A DNA stretch of 64,000 bases from Helicoverpa zea (GCF_022581195.2 NC_061469.1:5518001-5582000); one strand, 5' to 3'. Shown: positions 24,412 through 37,524, counted from the stretch's first letter. Translations and numbers: made by a program. The notes: generated by a model not told the origin, from the sequence alone.

Positions 24412-24580
24412 TAAAGGTAGAATTCCGTGGATCGCGGCTGTCGCAGCCGCGCGCGACAATAGTCAACCTATGAAAATGTATGGCACCGCTGCCGAGGCCC
24501 GCGACAGTCGCGCGCGGCCGACGAATTTCGTGAACCGCGCGCGGCATTGTCTTGTCGCGATCCACGGAATTCTACCTTTA
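24412..24580. mobile_element. GC-rich hairpin MITE, 169 bp
   Basis: Perfect 25-bp terminal inverted repeats begin TAAAGGTAGAATTCCGTGGA. The interior is packed with GCGCGCGAC / CGCGCGCGG strings and could fold on itself. Its composition contrasts sharply with the AT-rich surroundings, and it is the reason for spurious open frames on both strands here. Confidence 0.8.
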
Positions 24581-27500
24581 GATGCGGATATAGGTGTTGA
24601 TCTTGAAACTTGAGAGAATACCGCAGCCGCATTTTACATAGGTACACATTATTTTAATTACGTACTTAGTATAGTAGGTACACAAGCGTACGCGCAAACA
24701 CAGTAGCGGTCCTCTACGGCCTCATAGTTCGATGTAACCGGCGAAAGATCAGGCGCAGGATCGATATTAACGTGTCCTCTGAATCATAGGTGAATACATC
24801 GCCTCCATCCTCCTGACTTATGGCTACCAGTAGTTTCTTAATTAACGATAAACAGATTTTTGCACAGCATTCTCGATCACTGGAGCAACGGGGCAGGTAT
24901 CATGTCAAAGTACAAGTACTTACCTACTGCTACTGCACAATCCCAGAAAACGGTTATAGGCTACTTCTACTCCAGCTATGTTAAGTACACAGTTCTCTCA
25001 GGATGCGGCTGAAACCGTGGGAAACAGCCTTAAGACTCCCGGTACATCAACAAATATATCCTTCGTTGAATACAACCCTGAACCTAGAGAACTAAACCTA
25101 CTGGAGACTTCATGGGCATAAATCTCTATGCGAAAAAGTCTACCAATTTTAAGCGCGGGGCGCAAGACAGCGCACAAATATTGATGATTCCTCATGCGGT
25201 TTTGATCACATATTAACTTGATACATATATGCATATTGCAGAATATTACAGAAAAAATCAATTACAGAAGAAGACACTTCAATGTCGTGTCCTGTTGTTA
25301 ACATTATCAAAGCTACTAATGGATACGTTTATAATATTCCCTATAGACATAGTAATGATACATGCTTTATCTTTGCAAGCGCACAGAATACATAATGACT
25401 TGGAGGTAATTGATATGACAATGGAGGCGTAAAGCATGGTTACACTACGCTAATAACATTAGGTGTAATTTATTAATTATGTCATTAACATAATTCATAT
25501 GTAAGCTTACAAGAAACAATGGACCTGTGAGACTGAAGCTGATGCTAATGTAGGTCCCTACATTTTTGAAATATTCTACGTTTTATGAACGTGATGCAAA
25601 TCGAGAGGGGCCATGACAAATAGGATACACCTAAATGTATTTAGCCCAGCGACAAAAAAAAAGGGGGGTACGAGGCTACTTTAGTATAATTTTTCACCTA
25701 TTTGTTAAAACATACTAATTCAAATTACGATTGCAAATACAATATTTAGCTGAACCTTCAAGGAAATAATACAATACATCTGGATTTCTGCATTTAAATC
25801 TATGCTATCGTGACAGTCGAAATTCGATGACAGTCGCAATGTTGCAAGAGGTGAGAGCCGCTTCTTTTAACTTATCAGATGTACTCGTAATTTTATAATA
25901 CAAATGAAAGCCGTAACCTCCTTTGATTTACTGTAATCGGATGAACATTATTCATAATAATCTTGCTGACACGGTTCGCTACTTATTTCCATCAAACTTG
26001 ATCAAAACAGATGAGTATATCTTACCACGCGTTATTTCTTTGAGAGCGGGGTAATATCACGTACATAACCAACATTTACATATATGTAAACGGTAATATC
26101 TGTGAACCGAACTATATGAACCTGAACTAAAGCAGGACATTCTTACCGAAAGCCGAGAACATTTCAAAATTATTCCTAAGAAATATATTCTATTGAATCA
26201 AAATTCTAGAAAGATCGATACAAAATCTTTTAAGTCCCAAACAACGTCATAAGTATACTCCGAACGAAAACTGATAAAAGTATTCCAGTTTGCAACTTGA
26301 TCATAAAAGGAAAGTTTCACCTTATTTTCGGGGAGTTTTTCGAGACCTCGAAATATCGACTTTATATCGGGTGTGTCGTTCACAATCACATTAAATTCTA
26401 TCGCATATACTTTATGATATTCTATGGCGAATTGTAAAAAAAATAACCTAATCCATTCAGTGGTTTAGCCACAGGAGTCATTTTTCGTTTTTATAATTTA
26501 CAACATCATGTGTAAAGCAGAGATAAAGTTAGGAGTATCGAATGTTTTGATCAGTTGACAGCTGTCAGTTTTCAAGGGAGAATTACAGTTGTTTGTAATG
26601 ACTGACTTTTATATGGTGTTCTAATTTTCGCACATTTTTATTCTATTTACTTTGTTTGAAAAATTCATTTTTTATTTTTACGAATTCTTCGTTTTTCTTT
26701 GTGTTAATGGACATATATTAACCAGTATATTAACGCATTTCATTTAATGTGATTATGAACGACACACCCGATATTTTGTTCGTTTATTATACACGTGTCC
26801 TAAGGTTTCAGTTTCAAATTATCATAAAGTAGATCTTATATTACCTGTTCCGCAGGAGAGTTTTGTACAAAATTATTTGTATTTAATGTCCTGGTATTGA
26901 CATTTAATTAGCATCAGTTTCAGCTGTGTTATGAAGTAGAAAATTGTTTGTTAGCTTTTTGGTCGCTCTGAATGCTATGACGAAAAATAAAAGTATCGAG
27001 CTATTATAACATTTATAAATAGCTGTTAAAATTTCATTACCTCTACGGAAAAATCGTGGTGATTAACGCCTAATCCTTCATTGTGAGATGAATCCTGTTT
27101 TCAAAAATGGGAAGAAAAAGAAACTGATGAAGTGTCAAAACATGTGATAATACTTAGATATAACTGGCATTTGCAGGCTGTAAGTTGTAAGACTAACTTA
27201 AATTGAACATTTCAATATGTTCAAGAAATTGAATGCCCATTTTATCGGAGTCCATCATTTATAAAAGTTCCACTGTATGACGGTAACATGATACCGCAGT
27301 GTTCAACCGCGGACAACTTTAAAATGTACGGGGATACAAATGGAATAGGGGCTAATGGTGAATGTGTACAGACTGACAATTTCATAGATTAATTTCGCAG
27401 ATATTTTGTAAAAGGGGAAGTACGAGGACGGTAATGAGAAATGAATGCTTAAATGAGATGAAATCACGAGTTTGATGTTTTCAAAACCGGAGGGGTAGAA

Positions 27501-28054
27501 GGGCCGTAGTAAAGGGTTAATACAGATATTAAATCAAAAGTATTGATTGATGAATCTCACATACAGTTCACATTTGACTGTTTAGATTTTAGAAAATATA
27601 AATTACTTACTTAAATAAAATTATGAAATTCAGACTTTAATAGCAAAAACCCTTATTAAAGAAGAAATAAACTTTCTGGCAGTAACTAAACACAATAAAA
27701 CGTAGATAATAAAATAAAATACGTTTTAAATGAATACTGCAACTGCACTGTTAGGCTTCTTTGTAAGCAAATTGTGCGGTGCTCGAAGCGGGCGAAAGGG
27801 TGCAAAAGCGTTCCTTTGATATTGTTATAACTATCCGTTTATTGCACCTATAAACTATACAATTAAGTAGTTAAATATATGTATAAATTTTTAAAGTAAA
27901 AATAAAAAGAGGATTACTTGCTTGTAAAGTTTTATTTATTTCACCTACATGGGAAACATTTGAACATCGCATCGCGTCAACAAATTAAACATATGGATTA
28001 GAAACGATTCTTTGATGAGATTAATATTTTTCCACAAATCTTTCTATTTCTGTC
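24581..28054. other. Long stretch without recognisable genes
   Basis: AT-rich DNA with short open frames only; none carries a recognisable motif or paired splice signals with coding character. Confidence 0.45.
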
Positions 28055-28264
28055 CGTCTGGCAATCATTGAACATCTTTGGCGGTCGGCACGGGTAATCA
28101 GAAGCCAGTCAGTCTTACTGAGTATTGGGTTGCCCGGGTGACTGGGCTGAGGTCAGATAGGCAGTCGCGCCTTGTAAAACACTGGTATTTAGGTGCATTC
28201 GGTTAGATTGGAAGCCCACCCCAAGTATGTAGGGAAAAAGCCTAGGCAGATGATGCAGATGATG
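28055..28264 (+). mobile_element. Diverged 5'-truncated SINE copy
   Basis: It matches the 3' half of the SINE at 29712-30097: CATTGAACATC, GAAGCCAGTCAGTCT, GGGTTGCCCGGGTGACTGGG, GATAGGCAGTCGC and a GATGATGCAGATGATG tail. The tRNA-like head is missing. It is clearly older than the two full copies. Confidence 0.8.
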
Positions 28265-28465
28265 AAATATTTCTACACATTTTAGATACGAGTCCGCAAA
28301 ACCACAGAATACTTTATACAGCCATAAATAACTGTTACCCACCTGATATCACTCAACCAATTACATAATTCATGACATTACTACAACCAGATATTCTAGA
28401 ACATACTTACGTACATTATAAGCCAAAATCCGTGTACCTATCATTCACTAGTGATCTATGAATGA

Positions 28466-28724
28466 CTAGCTTTTGCCTGCGACTTCGTTCACGTTGTTTT
28501 TGGTTTTACCTACATAGTTCCCGATCTCGCGGGATAGATGGCGCTGTGTGTCCGGAATAAATTTTATCTTTTGTATTAAAAGCTATCCTATGTCCTTTCT
28601 CAAGTTCCAAACTATGTCTGTACCATATTTCACACAAATCGGTTCAGTAGTTTAGGCGTGAAGAAAATACAATCAGACAGACAAATAGAAAGACAGACAG
28701 AAAGACAGACAGACTTAGTTTGGA
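28466..28724 (-). mobile_element. Helitron-like non-autonomous repeat, minus orientation
   Basis: On the minus strand it ends AAAAGCTAG|T, and the other end is A|TCCAAACTAAG. The body has the blocks AAGCTATCCTATGTCC and ATCGGTTCAGTAGTTTAGGCG (plus strand) typical of this lepidopteran group, and a GACAGACAGAAA-type simple repeat near 28676-28716. Confidence 0.5.
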
Positions 28725-28949
28725 TCTATAAAGTAACTTCGGTATTGAGTCGTTCCGTACGGGCTCACATCGATGCATCGGGTTTTCATTTTTAATCACC
28801 GATAGCAGTGAACCGTTAATGTTCAGTAGCAGGTTTCAAGAAAGTATGACAATGTATGGGAACACAATGGATGATAACATGTTTTCTAGTTTGTAATTTT
28901 ATAGACACTGTAATGACGGCCGATGATGTTTCGATGTATAATACGACCT

Positions 28950-29195
28950 CATGAACGACCTCGATGGCGCAATGGTCACCATACCGGATTGTCGAACCTG
29001 AGTTAACGGGTTCGATTCCCCGCTCGGTCGACATTTGTGTGATGAGCATGCTTGTTGGCCGTGGTCTTGGTGTTATAATAAGTATTTATAGATATGTACT
29101 TTATCAGTTGTGTTAGCACCCTTAAAACAAGTTAATTAATAACTTACCATGGGGCTATTCACCGTATGTGAAAAAGTGTCCCGAAAATAGAATCA
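28950..29195 (+). mobile_element. tRNA-derived SINE of a second type
   Basis: The head at 28958-29034 resembles a tRNA: D-arm-like GGCGCAATGGTCAC and T-arm CGGGTTCGATTCCCCG. The acceptor stem pairs for only about four bases, and non-tRNA sequence (TTATAATAAGTATTTATAGA, then ACCATGGGGCTATTCACCGT) follows. It is a retroposon, not a working tRNA gene. The 3' boundary is approximate. Confidence 0.65.
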
Positions 29196-29711
29196 TGGAC
29201 AGTACCGATGAACAGTAAAATGCAAGTCACATGCTAAAACCTGAATTACTGATATTTATAAACGTCTCATTTTAGTAAATTATCTTCTCTCACCATACCC
29301 TTGTTGATTGTCTTTTGTTAATACTTTTGAAAATACTCTTTTCTTTAACTAGTACAACATTATACGTGCTAAACTAGGTACTTGAAAACTTCTCAAACGA
29401 GGTCGATATTCGATTAGTAATTCATTAGTGAGTCCGTTCCCACACTTACAGTTCTTGTACTCGGTAGCTCCATGATGCGTGTAACTTACCAATCAATAAG
29501 GAATTTAATAGCGCTATGTGTAACCATTGAGTATGTGTATAGTAAATCAGTATTGTTTTAGAAGACAGTAAAAGTTTTTTAATTTAAAGTTTCGGCGAAG
29601 ACATCTCGAAGTAAATTTATGATCAGTCCTTAATTATACATGGAAAAATAATAAACTGTTGCAAAGGTACAAACATTTTATTTAGTACCAGTAAACTACC
29701 TATAATAACTT

Positions 29712-30097
29712 AAAAGTCGTGGTGGCCTAGTGGGTAAAGGACCAATCTCTCAAGTATGAGGGCGCGGGTTCGATCCCAGGTCAGGCAAGTACCAATGCAA
29801 CTTTTCTAAGTTTGTATGTACTTTCTAAGTATATCTTAGACACCATTGGCTGTGTTTCGGATAGCACGTTAAACTGTAGGTCCCGGCTGTCATTGAACAT
29901 CCTTGGCAGTCGTTACGGGTAGTCAGAAGCCAGTAAGTCTGACACCAGTCTAACCAAGGGGTATCGGGTTGCCCGGGTAACTGGGTTGAGGAGGTCAGAT
30001 AGGCAGTCGCTTCTTGTAAAGCACTGGTACTCAGCTGAATCCGGTTAGACTGGAAGCCGACCCCAACATGATTGGGAAAAAGGCTCGGAGGATGATG
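29712..30097 (+). mobile_element. tRNA-derived SINE, full-length copy 2
   Basis: A 386-bp element flanked by a perfect 19-bp target-site duplication AAACTACCTATAATAACTT (29693-29711 and 30098-30116). It has an A-box-like TGGCCTAGTGGG, a B box GGTTCGATCCC and the tail GGATGATG. It has the 8 bp missing in copy 1, so it is closer to the full family form. The perfect duplication implies recent insertion. Confidence 0.92.
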
Positions 30098-30116
30098 AAA
30101 CTACCTATAATAACTT

Positions 30117-31269
30117 CTATTAAAAAGATCAGCAGCAACTAACAACTTGTGTGGTTCTAACATAGTTGCACAATATAAAACGTTAACTTCATTAAACAGC
30201 TATAAATATACTAAATGGACTTTGCTTGTACTAAACAGCTCCCGTGGTTACAACTTGATAAACTGCCCATTATCTACTTAAAGTACATGATTGCGCTGTA
30301 AAATTGTGCAAGGGTGGTTTATTGACTTACTTTGTATAAACTTGTATACTACGTGTGTGTGGGTACTAAGGATTAATAAAAAGAACCCTTGGGTAATAAC
30401 GTATAAGGGTGTGTTATTGTGTTTTCATTCATAAACGTCTTAAAACTATCAAAAACCACGCATGCATATTAAAAGCATGGCCATCAAAAACCACGGCCGG
30501 ATTTTTATCATGACGCCGCTTTCTCCTCAGGACATCGGTGAAAACGCGGAAACAACCAGTATATGAAGGCATAGCATTAAGCCTTTTTTCCTCAAGGTCC
30601 AACCAAAGTATAACTTTGGTGTTTCCACAGAAAGCTACTATTTAGATGTGTAGGCGAGGAAATGCGAAAATGTGATCTGGCAACACTAGGTACAGTACGC
30701 CCACGTTTTGGCTTCTAATTGCGTAGAAAATCAGCATTTCACACGGCTTGCCACTTGACCTTTGCGAAGCCAATTACTTATTGATGAGGGTTACCGTAAC
30801 TTTAGTAGGTAGGAACAACTTTTGAGAGATTATAGCACTGCAGAGTAATAAAATTGAATTTTTGATTAGGTGTTGAATCAAATAACGTGGGACAGGATGG
30901 AATGTATTTTATTTGACAGGTGTGTTTCATACTTGAGTACATACTTGAGGAATTCACAAAATGTATGTCACAAAGAATGTATTTGATCCTCAATTTTTGG
31001 TTTAAAATTCAAAGTTTAGACAAAAAAATCTTATAAGATTGTGGTGAAACAAGTCAACACGAAACATGAAACGTAAATAAATCCTCTTGCTTTACTTATG
31101 AAAACAAACCAGGAGATCCTCCTAGTTAAGAGCTTCTGACTAGCCTATGTACACAGATGTTGTAGCAATCACCCTGATTGTATGTTGATTGACTTATTAC
31201 AATGGATAGACTTGAAAACTTAATAATTAAGTTAGGCACTTCACGGTTAAGATATTATACCTACTGACG
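30117..31269. other. No gene recognised
   Basis: AT-rich DNA; a 63-codon minus-strand open frame at 30802-30993 has no domain. Confidence 0.5.
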
Positions 31270-31429
31270 GCCAGTTTCTTCATCAAAAGTAAAAGTCAAA
31301 GTAATGTCTCAAGTAAAAGTAACGGTCAAATTCGTTTTTTCAAGGCTAAAGTGACAGCAAAACTAATAGAAAAAACGAATTTGACCGTTACTTTTACTTT
31401 TGGCTTTTACTTTTGATGAAGAAATTGGC
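31270..31429. mobile_element. Foldback MITE copy B, 160 bp
   Basis: Same family as 18974-19155, with ends GCCAGTTTCTTCATCAAAAG and its complement. The right arm lacks a ~22-bp stretch (TTAGACATTACTTTGACTTT region) present in copy A. Confidence 0.8.
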
Positions 31430-31656
31430 TGTAAGATGACATTATGTTTAGACAGCAGATGATGTTTTAATCACATTATGCACTCAGCAGATCAACCGAC
31501 CCAAATCCGTCAAATTTTACCAATCTAACATTATGCTTCCATTTTTGTGATAAGGTTGAATATCTATTGAATAAATAAGACAGATTGAGATAAGTTGTTG
31601 ATTGATCTGTACAAATGACACACAACGTTTTAATATTATACGACATTTATTTTAAA

Positions 31657-31852
31657 CTAGCCGTTTTCCCGCGGTTTCAGCCGCGTCCCGTGGTAACTAC
31701 TGACCGTACAGGGATAAAATATAGCCTTTGTTACTCGTGGATAATGTAGCTTTCGAATGGTGAAAGAATTTTTAAAAACTGTCCAGTAGTTTTTGAGCCT
31801 ATTCATTACAACCAAACAAACAAAGTTTTCCACTTTATAATATTAGTATAGA
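31657..31852 (-). mobile_element. Helitron-like non-autonomous repeat, minus orientation
   Basis: On the minus strand it runs A|TCTATACTAATATTATAAAG ... GGGAAAACGGCTAG|T, 196 bp, with exact Helitron-type TC / CTAG ends and A/T flanks. It is very close to 49504-49658. Confidence 0.7.
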
Positions 31853-31860
31853 TAATGTTC

Positions 31861-32732
31861 GACAGTACAAAAAATGGAAGGTACATATTATACAGTGGTG
31901 ACAGTTAAAAAATTACATAAATAAAAAAATAAAACATTCCGTTGTCGCCCAGGGCAAATAAGCACCTACCAAAATTGTTCATAACAAAGTTCAAAAATGT
32001 TTTCCAACATGTTACTGAATGCATTGTTGTAAACAGTTTACAATTTCAATTTAGAATGTCAAAAATGTTACAGCAATTCACTTTCATAAATACGACGTCA
32101 TAGAAATATTTTTTAACAAACAACGGTGAAACAATTCAAAATACTTTCAGGACTAGACTAAAAAATAATTGTAAATAAAAATACTTTGAAGAAAAATAAT
32201 ATAATATGCTATTATAATCAAAAATAATCATGCTCATATTAACTAATTAATTCCACAGAAAATTGGCTCAAGAACTTCTGACTATTACCGAATACGTGAT
32301 ACTTAGCTCAGATCTAACAATTTATCTAAAAATACTCCTCCTTTCTATAAAATCTTCCTGCTGAAGTGACATTATCCTTGCTCAGTAATAGCCGTATTCC
32401 GTGACATTATGGCGACCTTCATTGCTGAAGAGCCTCGGGAACCTTGGTCATCTTGTTTTTACATAATACTTAATAGTTTTTAGTGTGGACATCAATATTA
32501 ATGCTGTCATGTTATACTTTTAGCAGGGCTAGACTATTTTCCATTTTGTAGTCAATGCTGTTGTTAAAAATTGTTATTTTTTTTCACTGATTCTAGGATA
32601 GCTACAAAAGTAAGTATTCCTTACGCTATGCACACATTCCACGCCACCTAAGAGGTAGTGTACTTGGCGCGTTTTTTTTTTAACGTGGTGTCCCCAGTAG
32701 GCCTATTCCACAATGTCTATGAAATGAATATA
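31861..32732. other. No gene recognised
   Basis: AT-rich; no coding, RNA-gene or repeat structure that I can support. Confidence 0.5.
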
Positions 32733-33125
32733 AATGGGAGTGAAATGATAATGGGATGAGAATGGTATGAGAATTGTATGAGAATGGTATGAGAATGAAA
32801 TGAGAATGGAATGAGAATGGAATGAGAATGGAATGAGAATGGAATGAGAATGGAGTGAGAATGGAATGAGAATGGAATGACAATTGAATGAGAATGGAAT
32901 GACAATCGAATGAGAATGGAATGACAATCGAATGAGAATGGAATGAGAATGGAATGAGAATGAAGTGAGAATGTGAAATGATAATGAAAAGAGAATGTGA
33001 AATGATAATTAAGTCATGATGTATTGATGATGAAATGATAATGGGTGATAATGGAAAGGAAAAGATGACAATGAGAGTTGTGGAGAGATATAAATGAAAA
33101 TGAAAACTAGATGAAATGAAAATAA
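32733..33125. repeat. AATGAGAATGG minisatellite
   Basis: A purine-rich tandem repeat of a 12-bp unit GAATGAGAATGG, itself two 6-bp halves. It is clean between about 32790 and 32960 and degenerate on both sides. The overlapping HSHSILIPFSF-type minus-strand open frames are by-products of the repeat and not genes. Confidence 0.9.
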
Positions 33126-35394
33126 AATTAAATGGAGAAAGACAATGATAGAAATATTTTTGGCATCATTATTTTGTTCTGATTATTTCGAAGTACGCAA
33201 TGACGACCGAAGCCACTATTGGTCAAATCTATACAAAAGTTTATTTTTCTGTACAGGAGAGCGATATTTTTTCTTAGAACCAACTTTGAGGTATTTGTTT
33301 ACTGAATCCGAGACAATATAACGAGGTCGGTTTTAATCAAAGATGGCTAGATGGCTACCGACTTGAAAACAATCAGTTTTTAACACCGCATGTTTTTTAG
33401 CATATTAACGCATCCAATCCTGATTAGTTATGATGATGTCATGAATATTGCTGTTCTTCCCAAAAAAGAGATGTGTGGGATTGAATATCTGAACCATGAC
33501 CAACAGTAATTGATTATCGTGGAGCTTTTGTTATTGTTCTTAACTTATGGTATGCATTAAAGAACTGAGTATTGAGTATTGTATTGAAAACTTACTGTTG
33601 AATATTTTTATTAAGTACTTATTGGCAAATTAATCTAAGATTTTTGTTTGACGGCTTATCAAAAAGCGATTATGGTTTTTTTTATGATTATAAACTTTTT
33701 GTACTTACAACTTGTTTGAACAACAATCAAGGGAGAACTCATTTGTCCTAAAAAGATTCATCTCATGTGGTTCCTCCATTACGTAGGTAGATCTTCGAGG
33801 ACCTGAAAAAAAAAGCGAAATTATTAGTAAACACAACTTGGGTAGTCAAAGGGCAGAAATATTTTAAATCAGTCTGGTCACCTTCTTTATTTCTCAAAGT
33901 AGACTTAGCTATATTTATTGTCGGACTACCATGAAAAGAGAATGAAAGAATCTCGAGTTTATGAAAGCAGATTAAGGGCAGAGTTACTCGTGAAACTATG
34001 CTTAGATTTACGCGATATAATTATTATGTTCCTTTATTTTGAAACGGAATACAGGCAAAAATTATTTATAACAGAATAAAACATACGACACCATACAACT
34101 CAGATAACTAAGTACATCATATATTTAGTATTACTTACCTACCTACCTACATCATCGCGTTGTCTTAAATATCTGCCAGCTTTATCTCCGTAAATGAAGG
34201 CATCCAAATCTGTAATAATAATAACATAGGCATGTAAAAAAAACTGCGATTATAAACTAAGTTTCAAGCCAATGAACAAAGATTACATATTAACGAAGTA
34301 TAAAAGCGTAAAACAATCAACGTCGTCGCTATAATATTACTCGAGCTTAGTTATCCGTAAAGACCCTTATTTCTCAGCTCCCGGTGTTCCCGGTAAAATG
34401 GCTGACACAGCAATAACCTCCAGTTATGATAGTTATAAATTTTTCAACGACCTTCCTTACTTTGTGCTGTTAATAAATTTTATTGCAACCGTTTAATGTT
34501 ATATGAATTCAAGCAGCCTTTGTAATTATTAATTACACGAGACCTAGTTACAAAATGTTAAATAACCAATTTTCGATTTTAATTAAAACTCGCTACGTTT
34601 AGCTAGAAACGTTTTCAATTAAAATTAAATACACAGAATCGTTTGCTGCTTAAAAGTACCTGTTGACTTGGGCCTTTTTTTCGTTCTTTCGTTCCGAGTA
34701 ACAATGGGTAAGGGACAGATAAGGATAAATATACAATAGTGAACCCAAAAACTATTATTTTGTCCCAAAAATTATCAGGTAAACTTTACTGCATCGCACA
34801 AGTAAGATTTTCTAATATCTCCAAATGGATACAAAACTCTATGCTTTTTCAATGGGCGTCCGTTTCTTCGCATTCAATCAGTTTCCAGGAGCTGACTAAA
34901 GTCCTGTAGAACTCCTCGGTTTGGCCCTGGCCTGCCACACACACCCAGTGAACCTACCTCTTAGATGTCAGTCTAGTAGTTTGGCACTAAGTGCGTGCTG
35001 GACGGTCTCAAAACCAATGACGAAGAATTTTTGACGCCTTTTTGGTATTAACAATTTTGGGAAACTTTCGTCGTCAAAGTTCTTAACACCAGTTTGAAAA
35101 CAGCAGTCCTATACGGTTGCCATACAGCTACGTCAAATAATACTATCTCAAAAGTACCTATTAGTTTAAATTAAATGTGCTCAACGCCAATTTCATATTT
35201 CTTTGAAAGTATTTTATTATTTTATACACTATGTATTTTTGAAAAGGTAATTTATAAGTTATAAGTGAAAAAAATATACTAAAATAAGTTCAATAAGTTT
35301 CTCCAAACTCATACTGCGTGAGCAATATTTCATTATTTATCCTGTACAGCAAAAAATCATCTCCGTTACAAAACATATTTACATTTAACTTCAA
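33126..35394. other. No gene recognised
   Basis: AT-rich spacer without long open frames or terminal repeats. A short CTTACCTACCTACCTAC run lies near 34135-34152. Confidence 0.45.
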
Positions 35395-35614
35395 AACAAA
35401 CCTTTCAGTACATGTCAGCTTGTGATCCGTCAGTGCCACGATGACGTCACAAACGCTCGTCAAACGAAGTGGCGTCTCTGTACAGCTGATGGATTCTATT
35501 GTCACGGCGCAGTGTAGGGTGACAAAGTTGCTGTTGACATGCTGTGGGACACCGCGTTTGTGGGTTATGACGGTGCGGCGTCAAGGCATGGAAAAGAGCA
35601 GAGAGACATTATTT
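35395..35614 (+). repeat. Duplicated ~215-bp unit, copy 1
   Basis: It runs from AACAAACCTTTCAGTACATG to GAGAGACATTATTT. It contains a perfect TGACGTCA palindrome and GTCTCTGTACAGCTGATGGA. It is GC-richer than its surroundings. Copy 2 lies exactly 340 bp downstream. It is open in several frames but has no recognised domain. Confidence 0.8.
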
Positions 35615-35734
35615 AGAAATGTGTGCGAATAGTCGTTATTTGCTTAGTAAAAAAAACATGATTATATTTTTATGGTACGACGACAACCCATCTTTTCAAA
35701 ATTTATACAGTCAATAGAGCTACCACTGTTTTTG

Positions 35735-35949
35735 AACAAACCTTTCAGTACATGTCAGCTTGTGATCCGTCAGTGCCACGATGACGTCACAAACGCTCGT
35801 CAAACGAAGTGGCGTCTCTGTACAGCTGATGGATTCTGTTGTCATGGCTCAGTGTAGGGTGACAAATTTGCCGTTGACATGTTGTGGGACACCACGTTTG
35901 AGGGTTATGACGGCGACAAAGCATGGAATAGAGAAGAGAGACATTATTT
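35735..35949 (+). repeat. Duplicated ~215-bp unit, copy 2
   Basis: About 93% identical to 35395-35614. The first ~110 bp are identical; differences cluster in the second half, including a 5-bp deletion near 35912. The 120-bp spacer between copies is unrelated AT-rich sequence. It could be a local duplication or two LTR/MITE-like ends. Confidence 0.8.
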
Positions 35950-37524
35950 GTAATGAGTAATAAAAATATACCTAATTTACTTTTATATTTAATACTTATT
36001 TAAAAATGTTAATAATATGTTACAAATAAATATACCTAAAATTTCTTGAAGTAATAGTAATCATTTTTGAAATTCAAACACTACATCAGGTCTTGTTTGT
36101 ATTATTTAATCAAAAAATAAAGCAATAATTCAAAAAATACCACGTTGAATCAACATAGCAACCGTGAGTCCTTAGGTACGAATCCCGCCGTTTTAATAAC
36201 CCGAGTTCGAACCCCACGTGTAGCAAAACTTTTTGCAATTTTAAAAATATTTTTGTTCTCATTTCATGCAGGTAGACAACAATTTATCGCTCAGTGCTAC
36301 GTGCAGAAGAGAAATGATTTATTTAATAAAATCGCACTGAGCTTTTATAATTTCATCTAGCTATTTTTTCCAGACGGTAATTTAGTTCCACGTAGATATT
36401 TGCATGCATTTAAAAACTAAAATATTATTAGGTAAACTTTAATATTGTTCCAGCTTCAGTAATTTCTTTTATGACAGTAGACTTACCTAATCATTCCAGC
36501 TTCTTGAATGGGGAGTCCTAAATCGCGCAAGCAAAGTTTTCGCGTCCCGTTGCATAAATACAGGAACGCGAGACCATACATCGGGAGGTCCGTATCTACC
36601 TGGGGAGCCGAGCCGACACTCGTCGAACGGCAATTCAACCTTCAAGTAAATCTGTACACAAAGATAAACGGTTTAGGGTCACAGATACGGGTCATAAGAT
36701 ACACATTAGTCAAATCATTACACCTGCGTTCAAATGAATTGGGCACCTGTTTACAAAAAGTCCCTGACCAACCAATTACCACGGTAGACAGATTAGACTT
36801 CCCTTTTTGTGGAATATTTTTGGTCACCCTAATTTTGGGAGAGGAAATACTTTTTTTCGTAATTATTTAAGATGGGTATTTTATATAGGTAATATGTAAG
36901 GTATCTATGTTCAATCAGTTTATGCTTTAAATAAGTATGTCATTCATAGTAAGCAGTCCCTTATTTAATGAATGAAAACCAGTTTTTGGGTTACCCTATA
37001 CTTTTGGTTGTGACATGATTTTCGAGTATTTCCAGCTTGCATTATTATATGTTAAAACTTCTTTACCCTGAACATAGATTCTGCGAACCAGCTCCATTTG
37101 CTTTTCGTTATTCACATGATTCCCCGATATGTACAGTTATCTGAAATAATACCAAAAAAATAATTAGTTCTACCCTTTTCCCATTATTTGTATTGAACAC
37201 TGAACGGCATCATTAAATGTGCTACTTATTTAATAACCATAAGTTTCAGTAAGTTATGTATGTATTTAATGTAGACAGAATTATGATGAACAAACTCCCC
37301 TGAACCTTATATTGATTCTTTAGCAAAGAAATCATTATAGGTGAACCTTTGCCCCACACAAATAAAATTACTATCCGTATCCCTTTCTTGTATACCTAAT
37401 TTCAAAGCAAATAAGACTTAGATACCTGAGTAAAACAATATCTTAATGACGTGTTCGCCTACATTTCCATCTGAAGTTCGTGGAGATAATACAATTTGCA
37501 ACAATGATAAATTATATCAGCTAC
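35950..37524. other. No gene recognised
   Basis: A 120-codon open frame at 36508-36870 is partly GC-rich (36530-36640) but shows no domain. A B-box-like AGTTCGAACCCC at about 36203 may be a SINE relic. Confidence 0.4.

Noticed and set aside
24290..24613. 107-codon plus-strand and 63-codon minus-strand frames
   Set aside because: Both arise because the GC-rich hairpin MITE at 24412-24580 contains few stop codons.
28958..29034. tRNA-like sequence with D-arm and T-arm motifs
   Set aside because: The acceptor stem does not pair fully, and SINE body sequence follows directly; it is a retroposon head and not a tRNA gene.
32680..32927. Minus-strand open frames rich in HSHSILIPFSF repeats
   Set aside because: They are direct translations of a 12-bp minisatellite in three frames.
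36150..36225. B-box-like AGTTCGAACCCC possibly in a tRNA or SINE
   Set aside because: No convincing A box, stems, tail or target duplication.
36508..36870. 120-codon open frame
   Set aside because: No recognisable motif and no flanking gene signals; composition changes midway.
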